From the NCBI RefSeq assembly GCF_003254525.1, contig NZ_QFYS01000005.1, positions 186,001 through 250,000 of the forward strand: DNA of 64,000 nucleotides. Reading direction: 5' to 3'. Shown piece after piece: positions 39,162 through 48,615 of the stretch. The position numbers and the translations under genes were made by a program. The notes below the pieces were generated by a model that saw nothing but the letters and a program-made list of their open reading frames with translations, did no database searches and was not told where the DNA came from. Each line of letters starts with the position of its first letter. Position 1 is the stretch's first letter. Source of the stretch: Phenylobacterium kunshanense (GTDB taxonomy: Bacteria > Pseudomonadota > Alphaproteobacteria > Caulobacterales > Caulobacteraceae).

Positions 39162-41293
39162 CAGAAGCGGTAGTCCCAGGCCAGGGTGAAGGTGCGGCCG
39201 CGGCCAGCGAAGAAGCGACTGTTGTTGGTCGGCTGCTGAGTATCGGTGTTGTAGTCGATGTAGAATTCGTCCAGCAGGTTGGCGGCCGCCAGGGTGACCC
39301 CGCCCCACTTGCCGGTGTCGTAGCGGACCGAGCCGTCGAGCAGGGCGTAGCCGCCGAAGCTGTTTCGAGGATCGGCGCCCTTGAAGTCGCGCGCGAGGAA
39401 CCCTTGCGCCTGCAGCCGCGCCGCCCATGGGCCCTGGTTGTAGTTCAGCCCCACCAGGATCCGATCCGGCGAGATGTTCGCCCCGTCGAGGTCGATGTCC
39501 ACCTTGCCGTCGCCGTTGGAGTCGGCCTCACCGAGCAGGTGCGCGTAACCGGCCGAGACCGTCACGCCTGGGATCGGGGTCTGCAAGGTGGCGTTCAACT
39601 CCAGGCCCTCGATTTCCACGCGCTGGCGCTGGACCTCGAACACCGTGCCCACCAGAACCAGGAGCTGGCCCTTGGTGCTGGTCGACCAGAAGTAGCTGGC
39701 GCTGGCCTGGAGCGGGCCGCGCTTCAGCTCCAGGCCGATCTCGCGGTTGTTCGAGATGATCGGGCTGATGTCGAGGAAGTTGTCGATGTCGACACCGACC
39801 TGGGTGATCCCCCGCGTGATCCGGCCCACGTCGGGCACGGTGTAGCCCTCGGCGTAGCTGGCATAGGCGCGGAGCCCCGGAATCGGCTCGGCGATGATCC
39901 CGGCATTGAACAACGTGTCGCTGAAGTCCGGCGAGCCGCCCGACACCGCCCGGGCGCCATAGGAGGCCAGGGTCGTGAAGTCGTCGATCTTGATGCGGAC
40001 GTTCTCGTTCCGCACGCCGCCGGCCAGGCGCAGCTTGCCGTCCAGCAGCGCCAGGTTCGCCTGGGCGAACGGGGCGATGCTGCGGAAGTCGGTCTGCGGC
40101 ACCCAGGAGCGGTCGGTCTGGATCAGCACCTGCTCGGTGCGGTCGTACAGCAGGTCCAGGCCTACGGTGGCGGTGAGGCCCTCGATCCCGGGCACGGCCC
40201 GCTCGTAGCTGGCCTTCGCCCCCAGCTTGCGCGAGCGGTTCTCGGACTGATCGAACAGCGTGCCCACGGGCGCGATGCGGGCGTCCTGGAAGGTCGGGAT
40301 CGGCGTGGGATCGCTGCCGAACGTGTCGCGGCTGCGGTTGAAGAAGGCCTGGGTGACCAGGTGCCCGCCCCACAGGCCGTCGTCGACGTAGGAGATCGCC
40401 GCGCTTTCGGTCCGGCCGCGGGCTGGCACGCCCGGCGGCTTGCCGCGGATGGCGGAGGTGGGCCGGTTGGCCGCGCGACTGCCGACAAGCGCCAGATAGT
40501 CGCCGTCTCCATCAAGCTGGAAGCGGCTGAGGATCAGGTCGAGCCGCGCTGTCTCGCTGACCGCGTAGCCAAATCGGCCGAACAGCGACCAGCTCTCTGA
40601 ATCCTGGGTTTCACCTTGGACGGTGTCGAAGCCCACGCGATTTCCGCGGCCATCGTAGAAGGCGCCTCGAGTCTCGTACGCTCCGCCCACGGTGGCGTCG
40701 AAGGCGCCGCCCCTCCAGCTCAGCAGTCCCGCCGCCTTGTAGCCGAAACCGTCCCCGTGGCCCTCGTCGTCCGCCACGGTCTGCAGCAGGGTCCGCCCGC
40801 TCAGCCCCTCGGTCTTGGGCGCGCCGACCGTCACCTGGTTTACGATTCCGCCCGTGCCGCCGATGCCCTGCAGGGCGTTCGAGCCGAAGATCACCTCAAC
40901 CCGATCGACGAAGAATGGGTCGATGGTGAAGCCATCGCGGGAGCCATCACGCAGTGGCGTCGATTGAGGGATGCCGTTGATGGCGTACAGGGGCGAGCGC
41001 CCGCGGAGGGTCTCGCCGGCGCCCGACAGCTTCTGGCGGGTGGGCGAGAAGGACGGAGTCAGCGCCGCCACCGCGTCCACCACCGAACCCGAGATCGTCA
41101 CCTGCTGGTCAAGCTTCGACTTGTCGATGACGTCGACGGTCAGCGGCAGGGCATTGGCCGGCAGCACGGTCCGTGCGGCGGTGACGACGACTTCGCTGAC
41201 CTCGCGACCACCGCTATCGGCCTCGTCGGCGAGCGCGGGGGAAGCGGCCAGGGCCGCGGCGAGCAGGATTGGGAATGAAGCAGACGTACGCAT
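39161..41293 (-). CDS. TonB-dependent outer-membrane receptor (siderophore/iron type)
   Basis: 710 aa with signal peptide (residues 1-22, LAAALAASPALA). Plug domain: EVSEVVVTAAR (TonB-box region), LKQ-like DAVAALTPSFSPTRQ, LRGRSPLYAINGIPQS and VEVIFGSNALQGIGGTGGIV. The beta-barrel follows and ends with the terminal aromatic TLAWDYRF. The partner PepSY gene and the upstream Fur-like site point to ferric-siderophore uptake. The ligand is unknown. No TonB, ExbB/D or periplasmic binding protein is adjacent. Confidence 0.92.
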   Translation of the reverse strand: MRTSASFPILLAAALAASPALADEADSGGREVSEVVVTAARTVLPANALPLTVDVIDKSKLDQQVTISGSVVDAVAALTPSFSPTRQKLSGAGETLRGRSPLYAINGIPQSTPLRDGSRDGFTIDPFFVDRVEVIFGSNALQGIGGTGGIVNQVTVGAPKTEGLSGRTLLQTVADDEGHGDGFGYKAAGLLSWRGGAFDATVGGAYETRGAFYDGRGNRVGFDTVQGETQDSESWSLFGRFGYAVSETARLDLILSRFQLDGDGDYLALVGSRAANRPTSAIRGKPPGVPARGRTESAAISYVDDGLWGGHLVTQAFFNRSRDTFGSDPTPIPTFQDARIAPVGTLFDQSENRSRKLGAKASYERAVPGIEGLTATVGLDLLYDRTEQVLIQTDRSWVPQTDFRSIAPFAQANLALLDGKLRLAGGVRNENVRIKIDDFTTLASYGARAVSGGSPDFSDTLFNAGIIAEPIPGLRAYASYAEGYTVPDVGRITRGITQVGVDIDNFLDISPIISNNREIGLELKRGPLQASASYFWSTSTKGQLLVLVGTVFEVQRQRVEIEGLELNATLQTPIPGVTVSAGYAHLLGEADSNGDGKVDIDLDGANISPDRILVGLNYNQGPWAARLQAQGFLARDFKGADPRNSFGGYALLDGSVRYDTGKWGGVTLAAANLLDEFYIDYNTDTQQPTNNSRFFAGRGRTFTLAWDYRF

Positions 41294-41335
41294 GGCGCCC
41301 TCGGGTTGCGAGCGCCGCTATAGGCTATCGTTTTA

Positions 41336-41362
41336 TGCAAGTCATTCGCAAAGTCATTTGCA
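41336..41362 (-). promoter_or_regulatory. Candidate Fur-binding site upstream of the TonB receptor
   Basis: On the minus strand: TGCAAATGACTT directly followed by TGCGAATGACTT and TGCA, overlapping direct repeats of TGCrAATGA type that resemble Fur-family hexamer arrays. It lies 43 bp before the receptor start, overlapping the likely promoter. Assignment is by pattern and gene function; Irr or another iron regulator could bind instead. Confidence 0.45.
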
Positions 41363-41380
41363 AGCGAACGCATGGGCCAG

Positions 41381-41415
41381 AAAAGGCGAAGGCCCGCCGG
41401 GGTTGCCGGCGGGCC
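41381..41415 (-). terminator. Terminator after tRNA-Ala
   Basis: Perfect 10-base inverted repeat GGCCCGCCGG/CCGGCGGGCC with a 5-base loop (41391-41415), starting five bases beyond the tRNA 3' end on the minus strand. It is followed by a short gap and TTTT (plus-strand AAAA, 41381-41384). Confidence 0.75.
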
Positions 41416-41419
41416 TCCA

Positions 41420-41495
41420 TGGTGGAGCTAAGCGGAGTCGAACCGCTGACCTCTTGAATGCCATTCAAGCGCTCTACCAACTGAGCTATAGCCCC
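41420..41495 (-). tRNA. tRNA-Ala (anticodon GGC)
   Basis: 76 bases including encoded CCA. On the minus strand the acceptor GGGGCTA pairs with TAGCTCC, the D arm contains AGCTCAGTTGGTAGAGC, and the anticodon stem CTTGA/TCAAG closes the loop ATGGCAT with anticodon GGC. The T arm is GCGGTTCGACTCCGC, and ACCA ends the molecule. All arms have full length. It lies between the FYDLN protein gene and the TonB receptor gene. Confidence 0.97.
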
Positions 41496-41602
41496 GAGGT
41501 CCGGGTCTTCCTGAGGAGGCTGGCCCCCCGGGAAGGCGCGGAACCTATTCAAACCGGTTCCCGCGATCAAGCCCCGTTTGCAGGCTTTTTTTGTCGCGGG
41601 CG

Positions 41603-41628
41603 CCGCGCCGGTCTGGTGGCCGGCGCGG
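41603..41628. other. Strong intergenic hairpin after the FYDLN protein gene
   Basis: CCGCGCCGG/CCGGCGCGG, 9-base stem and 8-base loop, beginning 8 bp past the stop codon (minus strand). No T-tract follows on that strand; on the plus strand a run of seven T (41586-41592) precedes it. It may protect the transcript end or separate the upstream gene from the tRNA. Confidence 0.4.
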
Positions 41629-41635
41629 ACCGGAA

Positions 41636-42091
41636 TCAGCGGTCGTCGTCCCCCCCGTCCGGAAGGCCTTCGATCTCGGATTCGTCGAAGTCGTCTTCAT
41701 CCTCGTCCTCGAGGAAGGGCACGTCGTCGGCGTCTTCGACGTCTTCGTCGTCGGTGAACTCGCCCAAGTCCTCGGACACGGCGGGGCTGCCGTCGGCGCC
41801 GTCGTCATCGTCGTCGGTGACCAGTGGCGGCTCGTCGGCGACCTCGTCCAACTCCGGCGTGGCGACGTCCTCTTCTTCCTCGTCGTCGGTTTCCTTCTCG
41901 ACGACCTGATCCTCGGCCTCCTCCGTGTCGGGCACGATGGAGCGCGCGCGGACGCGGCGGTTGCGGACGGCTTCGTCAGGATCAAACTCGCTATGGCACT
42001 TTGGACAGTGCGCGGGGCGCTTGTTCAGATCGTAGAACTTAGCTTGGCAGGTCGGGCAGATTTGCTTCGTGCCCAGTTCGGGATTGGCCAA
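41636..42091 (-). CDS. TIGR02300 (FYDLN acid) family protein
   Basis: 151 aa. The N-terminus has a zinc-ribbon pair, ICPTCQAKFYDLNKRP and HCPKCHSEFDP, with the FYDLN signature. The remaining 100 residues are extremely acidic (long Asp/Glu runs) and likely disordered. This family is widespread in alphaproteobacteria beside aroA, as here (divergent, 125 bp apart). Its function is unknown. The start is TTG, giving the family N-terminus ANPELGTKQ. Confidence 0.88.
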   Translation of the reverse strand: MANPELGTKQICPTCQAKFYDLNKRPAHCPKCHSEFDPDEAVRNRRVRARSIVPDTEEAEDQVVEKETDDEEEEDVATPELDEVADEPPLVTDDDDDGADGSPAVSEDLGEFTDDEDVEDADDVPFLEDEDEDDFDESEIEGLPDGGDDDR

Positions 42092-42216
42092 AGGTGGCGA
42101 CCCTCTAAATGTCAGCGGTTTCGCGAGAGGCGGCGTCCCTTGCCACGGGGCGGGGCGACTGTCAAAGCAATCCCCCTTTCGACTCTGACCCTGTTCCGGA
42201 GGCGCGTTTTCAACAC

Positions 42217-43554
42217 ATGACGGCGGCCCATCTGACCGCCAGGCGCGCGGGCCCGCTCAAGGGCGTGGTTCGCGCCCCGGGGGACAAGTCCATCAGCCAC
42301 CGCGCCCTGATCCTCGGCGCCCTGGCCACTGGCGTGACCGAAATCGAAGGCCTGCTGGAGGGCGACGATGTGCGTCGCACGGCGGCCGCCATGGCCGCCT
42401 TCGGCGCCGATGTGGCGCGCCTGGGCGACGGTCGCTGGCGTGTCGAGGGGCGCGGCGGCTTGTCCGAGCCGGCCGACGTGGTGGACTGCGGCAACGCCGG
42501 CACCGGCGTGCGCCTGATCATGGGCGCGGCTGCGGGCTTCGACCTCTCCGTCACCTTCACCGGCGACCAGTCGCTGCGCGGCCGGCCGATGAACCGGGTG
42601 CTGAAGCCGCTGGGCCAGATGGGCGCGACCTGGCTCTGCCGTTCGGGCGGGCGTCTGCCCCTGACCCTCAAGGGCGGCGGGTTGAAGCACATCGCCTACA
42701 CGCTGCCCGAGCCGTCGGCGCAGGTGAAGTCGGCGGTGCTGCTCGCTGGCCTCCATGCCGACGGCGGCGCCGAGGTGATCGAGCCGGAAGCCACCCGCGA
42801 TCACACCGAGCGGATGCTCCGTGGCTTCGGCGCCGAGGTCGAGGTGCGGGAGGCGGGGGCTGGGCGCCATATCGTGCTTCGCGGCGGCCAGAAGCTGACC
42901 GGGACGCGTATCCATGTGCCGGGTGATCCGTCCTCTGCGGCCTTCCCGCTGGTGGCGGCGCTGGTCACGCCCGGTTCCGAGGTGACGGTGCAGGGCATGC
43001 TGTTGAACCCTCTGAGGATCGGCCTGCTGGACACCCTGGGCGAGATGGGCGCCGACCTGTCGGTGACCAACGTGCGCGACGAGGGCGGGGAGACCGTGGC
43101 GGACGTCACCGCCCGGCACTCGGAACTGGTCGGTGTCGACGTGCCGCCCGAGCGCGCGCCCTCGATGATCGACGAGTACCCGATCCTGGCGGTCGCTGCG
43201 GCTTTCGCCGAAGGCAAGACGACCATGCGCGGCATCGGCGAGATGCGCGTGAAGGAGAGCGACCGGATCGCCCTGATGGCCGCCGGCCTTGCCGCCTGCG
43301 GCATCGGTGTGGAGGAGGAGCCCGAAGCGCTCACGGTCATCGGCGCCAAGCGCGGCAACCATCTGGTTCAAGGGGGCGCCGGCGTCACCACCCACGGCGA
43401 CCACCGGATCGCCATGTCGCATCTCATCCTGGGCCTCGCGGCCGAAGAGCCCGTTCGCGTGGACGAGCCCGGCATGATCGCCACCAGCTTCCCCGGCTTC
43501 GTCGACCTGATGCGCGGCCTGGGCGCCGAGATCGGCGAGGCGGTCGAGGCGTGA
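42217..43554 (+). CDS. aroA: 3-phosphoshikimate 1-carboxyvinyltransferase (EPSP synthase)
   Basis: 445 aa. It joins shikimate-3-phosphate and phosphoenolpyruvate in aromatic amino acid synthesis. Recognised by [18 protein letters not shown] (PEP-binding Lys), [44 protein letters not shown] (catalytic Asp) and MRVKESDRI. The ATG at 42217 matches the family N-terminus; longer in-frame starts are not supported. The stop overlaps the cmk start (GTGA). With the trp genes downstream it makes this an aromatic-biosynthesis neighbourhood. Confidence 0.95.
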   Translation: MTAAHLTARRAGPLKGVVRAPGDKSISHRALILGALATGVTEIEGLLEGDDVRRTAAAMAAFGADVARLGDGRWRVEGRGGLSEPADVVDCGNAGTGVRLIMGAAAGFDLSVTFTGDQSLRGRPMNRVLKPLGQMGATWLCRSGGRLPLTLKGGGLKHIAYTLPEPSAQVKSAVLLAGLHADGGAEVIEPEATRDHTERMLRGFGAEVEVREAGAGRHIVLRGGQKLTGTRIHVPGDPSSAAFPLVAALVTPGSEVTVQGMLLNPLRIGLLDTLGEMGADLSVTNVRDEGGETVADVTARHSELVGVDVPPERAPSMIDEYPILAVAAAFAEGKTTMRGIGEMRVKESDRIALMAAGLAACGIGVEEEPEALTVIGAKRGNHLVQGGAGVTTHGDHRIAMSHLILGLAAEEPVRVDEPGMIATSFPGFVDLMRGLGAEIGEAVEA

Positions 43555-44198
43555 CAACCTTCGTCATCGCGGTGGACGGCCCGGCCGCCTCCGGCAAAGG
43601 GACCATCGCCACGCGGCTGGGCGCCGCGTTCGGCCTTCCGGTGCTGGACACGGGCCTCCTGTATCGCGGCGTGGGCGTGCTGGCCGAACGGGCCGGGGCC
43701 GATCTCGACGATCCCGAGCGGGTCGGCGCGGTCGCCACGACCCTGACCGCCGACCTGCTGGACGATGCCGCCCTGCGCACCCGCGCGGCGGGCGAGCTGG
43801 CCAGCCGCGTGGCCGTGCATCCGCAGGTCCGCGCCGCGTTGCTGGACTTCCAGCGCAGCTTCGCCGCCCGACCGGGCGGGGCGGTGCTGGATGGGCGCGA
43901 TATCGGCACGGTGATCTGCCCGGACGCGCCGGCGAAGCTCTATGTGACCGCGACGCCGGAAGTCCGCGCCGAGCGGCGCTGGAAGCAACTCGCAGGGCAG
44001 GGCGAGTCCGTAGCCTACGAGGACGTGCTGGCAGACATCCGCCGTCGCGACGCCCGGGACGGGGGGCGTGAGGCCGCGCCCATGACCCAGGCCCCGGACG
44101 CGAACTTGCTCGACACCACTGAAATGACTATAGAGCAGGCCGCCGATGCGGCCCGCCGCATCGTCGAGGCGGCGCGCGCCCGCTGGGAGACTTCCTAG
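43551..44198 (+). CDS. cmk: Cytidylate kinase
   Basis: 215 aa. It phosphorylates CMP and dCMP with ATP. The P-loop is [16 protein letters not shown], followed by [11 protein letters not shown] (substrate site), [20 protein letters not shown] and [10 protein letters not shown] in the lid. The start is GTG, overlapping the aroA stop by four bases. The aroA-cmk-rpsA order is standard in alphaproteobacteria. Confidence 0.94.
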   Translation: MTTFVIAVDGPAASGKGTIATRLGAAFGLPVLDTGLLYRGVGVLAERAGADLDDPERVGAVATTLTADLLDDAALRTRAAGELASRVAVHPQVRAALLDFQRSFAARPGGAVLDGRDIGTVICPDAPAKLYVTATPEVRAERRWKQLAGQGESVAYEDVLADIRRRDARDGGREAAPMTQAPDANLLDTTEMTIEQAADAARRIVEAARARWETS

Positions 44199-44250
44199 CC
44201 GGCAAATCCAACCGCGCCTTTCCCTCGATCGCCGCGGGCAGACATTCACC

Positions 44251-44270
44251 GCTCGGGGTATACCCCGAGC
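44251..44270. promoter_or_regulatory. Perfect 20-bp palindrome in the rpsA leader
   Basis: GCTCGGGGTATACCCCGAGC is fully self-complementary with no spacer and lies 91 bp before the rpsA ATG. It could be a protein-binding site, or in RNA a hairpin (terminator/attenuator-like, but without a T-tract; CTTCGG follows). The S1 gene is autoregulated in other bacteria through its leader. Confidence 0.5.
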
Positions 44271-44360
44271 CTTCGGTTGCAACCTCTAACCCGACCGAAC
44301 GGGACCGTCCGACACCCCCGGGTGCGCGGCCCCATTGGTCATTATCGAACGAAAGACCCT

Positions 44361-46070
44361 ATGGCTGACGATCTGAGCCTCAATCCCTCGCGCGACGACT
44401 TCGCCGCGCTGCTCGACGAGTCCCTCGGCGGGCGTGACTTCATGGAAGGCCAAGTGGTCCACGGCAAGGTCGTGGCCATCGAGAAGGACTTCGCCATCGT
44501 GGACGTCGGTCTGAAGACCGAAGGCCGCGTGCCGCTGAAGGAATTCACCGCCCCCGGCGAGGACAAGCCGCCGCTGAAGGCCGGCGACACCGTCGAGGTG
44601 TTCCTGGAGCGCGTCGAGAACGCCATGGGCGAGGCGGTCATCAGCCGCGAGAAGGCCCGCCGCGAGGAAGCCTGGACCCGCCTGGAAGGCGTCTACGAGA
44701 AGAACGAGCCGGTGATGGGCGTCATCGTCGGCCGCGTGAAGGGCGGCTTCACCGTCGACCTGGGCGGCGCCTCGGCGTTCCTGCCCGGCTCGCAGGTGGA
44801 CATCCGTCCGGTGCGCGACGTCGGCCCGCTGATGGGCAAGGAACAGCCCTTCGCCATCCTCAAGATGGACCGTCCGCGCGGCAACATCGTCGTGTCGCGT
44901 CGCGCCATCCTGGAAGAAGCCCGCGCCGAGCAGCGCACCGAGCTGGTGTCGCAGCTGCAAGAGGGTGAAGTCCGCGAAGGCGTGGTCAAGAACATCACCG
45001 ACTACGGTGCGTTCGTGGACCTCGGCGGCATCGACGGCCTGCTGCACGTCACCGACATGAGCTGGAAGCGCGTGAACCACCCGAGCCAGGTGCTCGCGGT
45101 CGGCGACACGGTGAAGGTCCAGATCGTCAAGATCAACCCGGACACCCAGCGCATCTCGCTCGGCATGAAGCAGCTCCAGTCGGACCCGTGGGACGGCGTG
45201 GAAGCCAAGTACCCGGTGGGCGCGAAGTTCACCGGCCGCATCACCAACATCACCGACTACGGCGCCTTCGTGGAGCTGGAAGCCGGCGTCGAGGGCCTGG
45301 TGCACGTGTCGGAAATGTCGTGGACCAAGAAGAACGTCCACCCCGGCAAGATCGTGTCGACCTCGCAGGAAGTCGACGTGGTGGTGCTGGACGTCGATCC
45401 GTCGAAGCGCCGCGTGTCCCTGGGCCTCAAGCAGGCCCTGGCCAACCCGTGGGAAAAGTTCGTGGCCGACCATCCGATCGGCACGGTCGTCGAGGGCGAA
45501 GTCAAGAACGCCACCGAGTTCGGCCTGTTCATCGGCCTGGAGAACGACATCGACGGCATGGTGCACCTGTCCGACCTCGACTGGGCGACGCCGGGTGAAG
45601 AAGCCATCGCCAAGTACCAGAAGGGCGAGACCGTGAAGGCCCGCGTCCTGGACGTGGACGTCGAGAAGGAGCGTATCTCCCTCGGCATCAAGCAACTGTC
45701 GGGCGACCCGCTGCAAGGCGACACCTTCCGCAAGGGCCAGACTGTCACCACGACCGTCACCGAGGTCACCTCGGGCGGCATCGAGGTGAAGTTCGGCGAC
45801 GAGGAAGCCCCGATGTCGGCCTTCATCCGCAAGTCGGACCTGAGCCGCGACCGCGCCGACCAGCGTCCCGAGCGCTTCGCCGTGGGTGACCGCGTCGACG
45901 CCCAGGTGACCAACGTCGACAAGGCCGCCCGCCGCATCTCGCTGAGCATCAAGTCGCTCGAGATGGCGGAAGAGAAGGAAGCCATCGAGCAGTTCGGCTC
46001 GTCGGACTCCGGCGCCTCGCTGGGCGACATCCTCGGCGCGGCTCTCCGCGAGAAGGCCTCGAAGGAATAG
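44361..46070 (+). CDS. rpsA: 30S ribosomal protein S1
   Basis: 569 aa with six S1 domains. Recurring signatures include [60 protein letters not shown] and [20 protein letters not shown]. The first two domains bind the ribosome, the others mRNA. The start at 44361 ([12 protein letters not shown]) is the family N-terminus. The codon choice is strongly biased (mostly C/G third positions), as expected of a highly expressed gene. A strong terminator follows. Confidence 0.96.
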   Translation: MADDLSLNPSRDDFAALLDESLGGRDFMEGQVVHGKVVAIEKDFAIVDVGLKTEGRVPLKEFTAPGEDKPPLKAGDTVEVFLERVENAMGEAVISREKARREEAWTRLEGVYEKNEPVMGVIVGRVKGGFTVDLGGASAFLPGSQVDIRPVRDVGPLMGKEQPFAILKMDRPRGNIVVSRRAILEEARAEQRTELVSQLQEGEVREGVVKNITDYGAFVDLGGIDGLLHVTDMSWKRVNHPSQVLAVGDTVKVQIVKINPDTQRISLGMKQLQSDPWDGVEAKYPVGAKFTGRITNITDYGAFVELEAGVEGLVHVSEMSWTKKNVHPGKIVSTSQEVDVVVLDVDPSKRRVSLGLKQALANPWEKFVADHPIGTVVEGEVKNATEFGLFIGLENDIDGMVHLSDLDWATPGEEAIAKYQKGETVKARVLDVDVEKERISLGIKQLSGDPLQGDTFRKGQTVTTTVTEVTSGGIEVKFGDEEAPMSAFIRKSDLSRDRADQRPERFAVGDRVDAQVTNVDKAARRISLSIKSLEMAEEKEAIEQFGSSDSGASLGDILGAALREKASKE

Positions 46071-46076
46071 CGGCGG

Positions 46077-46116
46077 CTCCCCCTCGGGGGAGTCCCTGTG
46101 AAGCAGGTGAGGGGGC
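46077..46116 (+). repeat. Palindromic intergenic repeat, divergent copy
   Basis: CTCCCCCTCGGGGGAG hairpin, then TCCCTGTGAAGCAGGTGA and GGGGGC. The layout (outer hairpin, inner imperfect hairpin, GGTGAGGGGGC end) resembles the element near 8.7 and 11.2 kb, but sequence agreement is partial. It merges into the rpsA terminator. Confidence 0.45.
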
Positions 46117-46149
46117 TCCCGCTCGAAAGGCGGGAGCCCCTTTCATTTT
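46112..46149 (+). terminator. Rho-independent terminator of rpsA
   Basis: Perfect 11-base stem GGGGCTCCCGC (46112-46122)/GCGGGAGCCCC (46130-46140), 7-base loop, followed by TTTCATTTT. It ends the cmk/rpsA transcript. Confidence 0.9.
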
Positions 46150-46218
46150 GGCGGCGCTTTCGTTTTGCGGGCGGCGCTTTATCGTGACCTCCCAGGTTGT
46201 CGAAGGATCTCACGCCCA

Positions 46219-48168
46219 GTGCTGCGTTTCGCCAGTGTCGCCGTCGCCGCCGTCCTGATCGCCGCGCCGGCGCTTGCAGCGCCAAAGCCCCAGTACGGGC
46301 CGCCGCCGAAGTGGGTGCAGGTGGCCGAGGTCCCGCCCGCCCCGCCGGCCGAGGGCGCGCCGGCCGTCCAGACCCTCCTCGACGACAACCAGAGCCGCCT
46401 CACGCCGGAGGGCGACGGCTACTACAATCGCCGCGTCCGCAAGGTGTTGAAGACCGAGGGGTTGCCCGCGCTGACGACCTTCGGCGTCACCTGGGATCCC
46501 GACGACGAGCAGGTGACGATCCATTCCCTGCGGATCATCCGCGGCGACAAGACGATCGACCTCCTGGCCAAGGGCCGGAACATGTTGGTCCTTCGCCGGG
46601 AACAGGACTTGGAGCGGGCGATGCTGGATGGCCGCATGAGCGCCAGCCAGCAGATCGAGGGCCTGCAGGTGGGCGACATCCTCGATGCGTCCTGGAGCCA
46701 TTCCGGTCGCGATCCGGTGGCCGGCAATCGCTCCTACGACCTGGAAGCCCTCGCCTTTCCAGGCGTGGCCAGCCGCTACCGGGTGCGGCTCACATGGCCG
46801 AAGGGCGCGCCGGTCCGCTTTCGCGCCACCGAGGGCTTTGGCGAACCGAACCTCGGCGAGGAGGGCGGGTGGACCGTCCTGGAGCGGGACATCACCAACG
46901 CCCAGGCGCCCAAGCCGCCCATCGGCGCGCCGCCGCGCTTCCGCCGCCTGGGCTCCCTGGAGACCTCCAGCTTCGAGAGCTGGAATGAAGTCTCGCGCAT
47001 GATGGCCCCCCTCTACGCCAGCGCCTCCGTCATCGGGGCGGACTCCGATCTGCGGGCTGAAGTGGACGCCATCGCCGCCCGCACCCGCGATCCCAAGGCG
47101 CGGGCCTTCGCCGCGCTGCGACTGGTGGAGGACAAGACCCGTTACTTCTTCATCGGCATCGGCGACGGCGGCTATGTGCCGGCCCCGGCCGACGAGACGT
47201 GGCGTCGGAAGTTCGGGGACTGCAAGGGCAAGACCGCGCTCCTGCTCGCTATCCTGAAGGCGCTGGAGGTCGAGGCCGAGCCGGCGCTGGTCAGCCTCGG
47301 CGGTGGCGACGGCATGGACGAGCGGCTTCCGTCCCTGGCGGCCTTCAACCATGTGCTGGTGCGCGCCACCGTGGAGGGCAAGGTCTACTGGCTGGACGGC
47401 ACCCGCACTGGTGACCGCAGCGGCCTGGACGCGCTGCGCCCGCCGCCTCACCGCTGGGCGCTGCCGGTACGCGCTGCTGGCGCGGACCTGGAGCGGATCG
47501 ACCTGCCGCCGCTCGATGCGCCGCAGATCGAGGCGAAGATCCGCTTCGACGCGTCCAAAGGGCTCGACGTCCGCGCCGGCGTGATGATGAACACGCGCCT
47601 GACCGGGGATGCGGCCAACGCCATGCGGCAGATGGTGGCCATCACGCCGCGGACGGACTTGGAGCGCACGTTCCGCCAGCAAATGTCGGGCAACATGAGC
47701 TGGATCGAGGTCGAGAAGATCGACTGGCGGGACGATGTGGAGAACGACGCCTTCGAGATCCGTCTGTCTGGCGTTGCCGACCTGGACTGGCGGACGAACC
47801 CGGACCTTGGCGTACGGGAGTATCGAGTCTCGGTCTCCAACAACCAGACCCAGGGCTTCCCTCGCCGCGAACCGGGCCCCAACCGGGATGCGCCCTATGC
47901 CGTGCCCTTCCCCGTCTTCGTGCGCACCACCACCGAGATGGTCCTTCCTCAAGGCGGCAAGGGCTTCACCGTCCGCGGTCCGGCCGGCCGGGAGATGGTC
48001 GGCGGTATGGAGCTTGTGCGCGCCTCGGGCATCGACGGAGGCGTGGCCCGGTTCACCATCGACGTCCGCTCCCTGCAATCCGAGATTCCGGCGGCCGAGG
48101 CCGAGGCGGCCACCCGCACGCTGCGTCGCGTCGCGTCGGAGGACAGTCTGATCCGGGCTCCCCTCTGA
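46219..48168 (+). CDS. DUF3857 and transglutaminase-like domain protein
   Basis: 649 aa. The signal peptide (residues 1-20, FASVAVAAVLIAAPALA) points to export. The N-terminal DUF3857 domain (about 55-240) contains VRKVLKTEGLPALTTFG and FPGVASRYRVRLTWPKG. A transglutaminase-like core follows with Cys in KFGDCKGKTALL, His in AAFNHVLVRA and Asp in VYWLDGTRTG, an intact triad. The C-terminal third is beta-rich. Periplasmic members may act on peptides or cell-wall components. GTG at 46219 is preferred because it begins a clean signal peptide. Confidence 0.8.
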   Translation: MLRFASVAVAAVLIAAPALAAPKPQYGPPPKWVQVAEVPPAPPAEGAPAVQTLLDDNQSRLTPEGDGYYNRRVRKVLKTEGLPALTTFGVTWDPDDEQVTIHSLRIIRGDKTIDLLAKGRNMLVLRREQDLERAMLDGRMSASQQIEGLQVGDILDASWSHSGRDPVAGNRSYDLEALAFPGVASRYRVRLTWPKGAPVRFRATEGFGEPNLGEEGGWTVLERDITNAQAPKPPIGAPPRFRRLGSLETSSFESWNEVSRMMAPLYASASVIGADSDLRAEVDAIAARTRDPKARAFAALRLVEDKTRYFFIGIGDGGYVPAPADETWRRKFGDCKGKTALLLAILKALEVEAEPALVSLGGGDGMDERLPSLAAFNHVLVRATVEGKVYWLDGTRTGDRSGLDALRPPPHRWALPVRAAGADLERIDLPPLDAPQIEAKIRFDASKGLDVRAGVMMNTRLTGDAANAMRQMVAITPRTDLERTFRQQMSGNMSWIEVEKIDWRDDVENDAFEIRLSGVADLDWRTNPDLGVREYRVSVSNNQTQGFPRREPGPNRDAPYAVPFPVFVRTTTEMVLPQGGKGFTVRGPAGREMVGGMELVRASGIDGGVARFTIDVRSLQSEIPAAEAEAATRTLRRVASEDSLIRAPL

Positions 48169-48293
48169 CACCCGCGCGCCGAGGTTGCAGCGCCACACCG
48201 CGAAATAAGCTTCACCGTAGGGGCGCGCTAACCCTTTTTGCGCCTTGATCCCCGTGGCGGAGTCGCCCATGGTCGCGCCGCTTGAGGGGATAG

Positions 48294-48584
48294 ATGATCA
48301 AGTCCGAGCTCATCGCAAAACTCGCGGAGGAGAACCCGCACCTCACCCAGCGCGATATCGAGCGGGTGGTCGGCGTCGTGCTGGAGCGGATGATCCAGGC
48401 GCTGGAAGAGGGTGGCCGGGTCGAGTTGCGTGGCTTCGGCGCACTTTCGGTCCGCTCGCGGGATGCACGCGCGGGTCGCAATCCCCGCACCGGCGAGCCG
48501 GTTGACGTGCGCGCCAAACACGTCCCCTTCTTCAAGAGCGGCAAGGAGCTGCGCGAGCGGCTGAACGCCGAGGACGAGGGCTGA
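48294..48584 (+). CDS. ihfB: Integration host factor subunit beta
   Basis: 96 aa. HU/IHF fold with [39 protein letters not shown] (beta arm) and [10 protein letters not shown] (minor-groove Pro), ending [14 protein letters not shown]. With IhfA it bends DNA at specific sites and assists sigma-54 promoters and replication. AGGGGA lies close before the ATG. The 125-bp leader likely holds its promoter. Confidence 0.95.
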   Translation: MIKSELIAKLAEENPHLTQRDIERVVGVVLERMIQALEEGGRVELRGFGALSVRSRDARAGRNPRTGEPVDVRAKHVPFFKSGKELRERLNAEDEG

Positions 48585-48615
48585 TCGGTCTCAGCTCTCT
48601 GAATGGAGGGCTTCG

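Noticed and set aside
42112..43557. Minus-strand frame of 481 codons opposite aroA
   Set aside because: Exact shadow of aroA with Arg/His/Gly-rich composition and no domain.
44286..45716. Minus-strand frame of 476 codons opposite rpsA
   Set aside because: Shadow of a strongly codon-biased ribosomal protein gene; it is His/Val/Leu-rich without domains.
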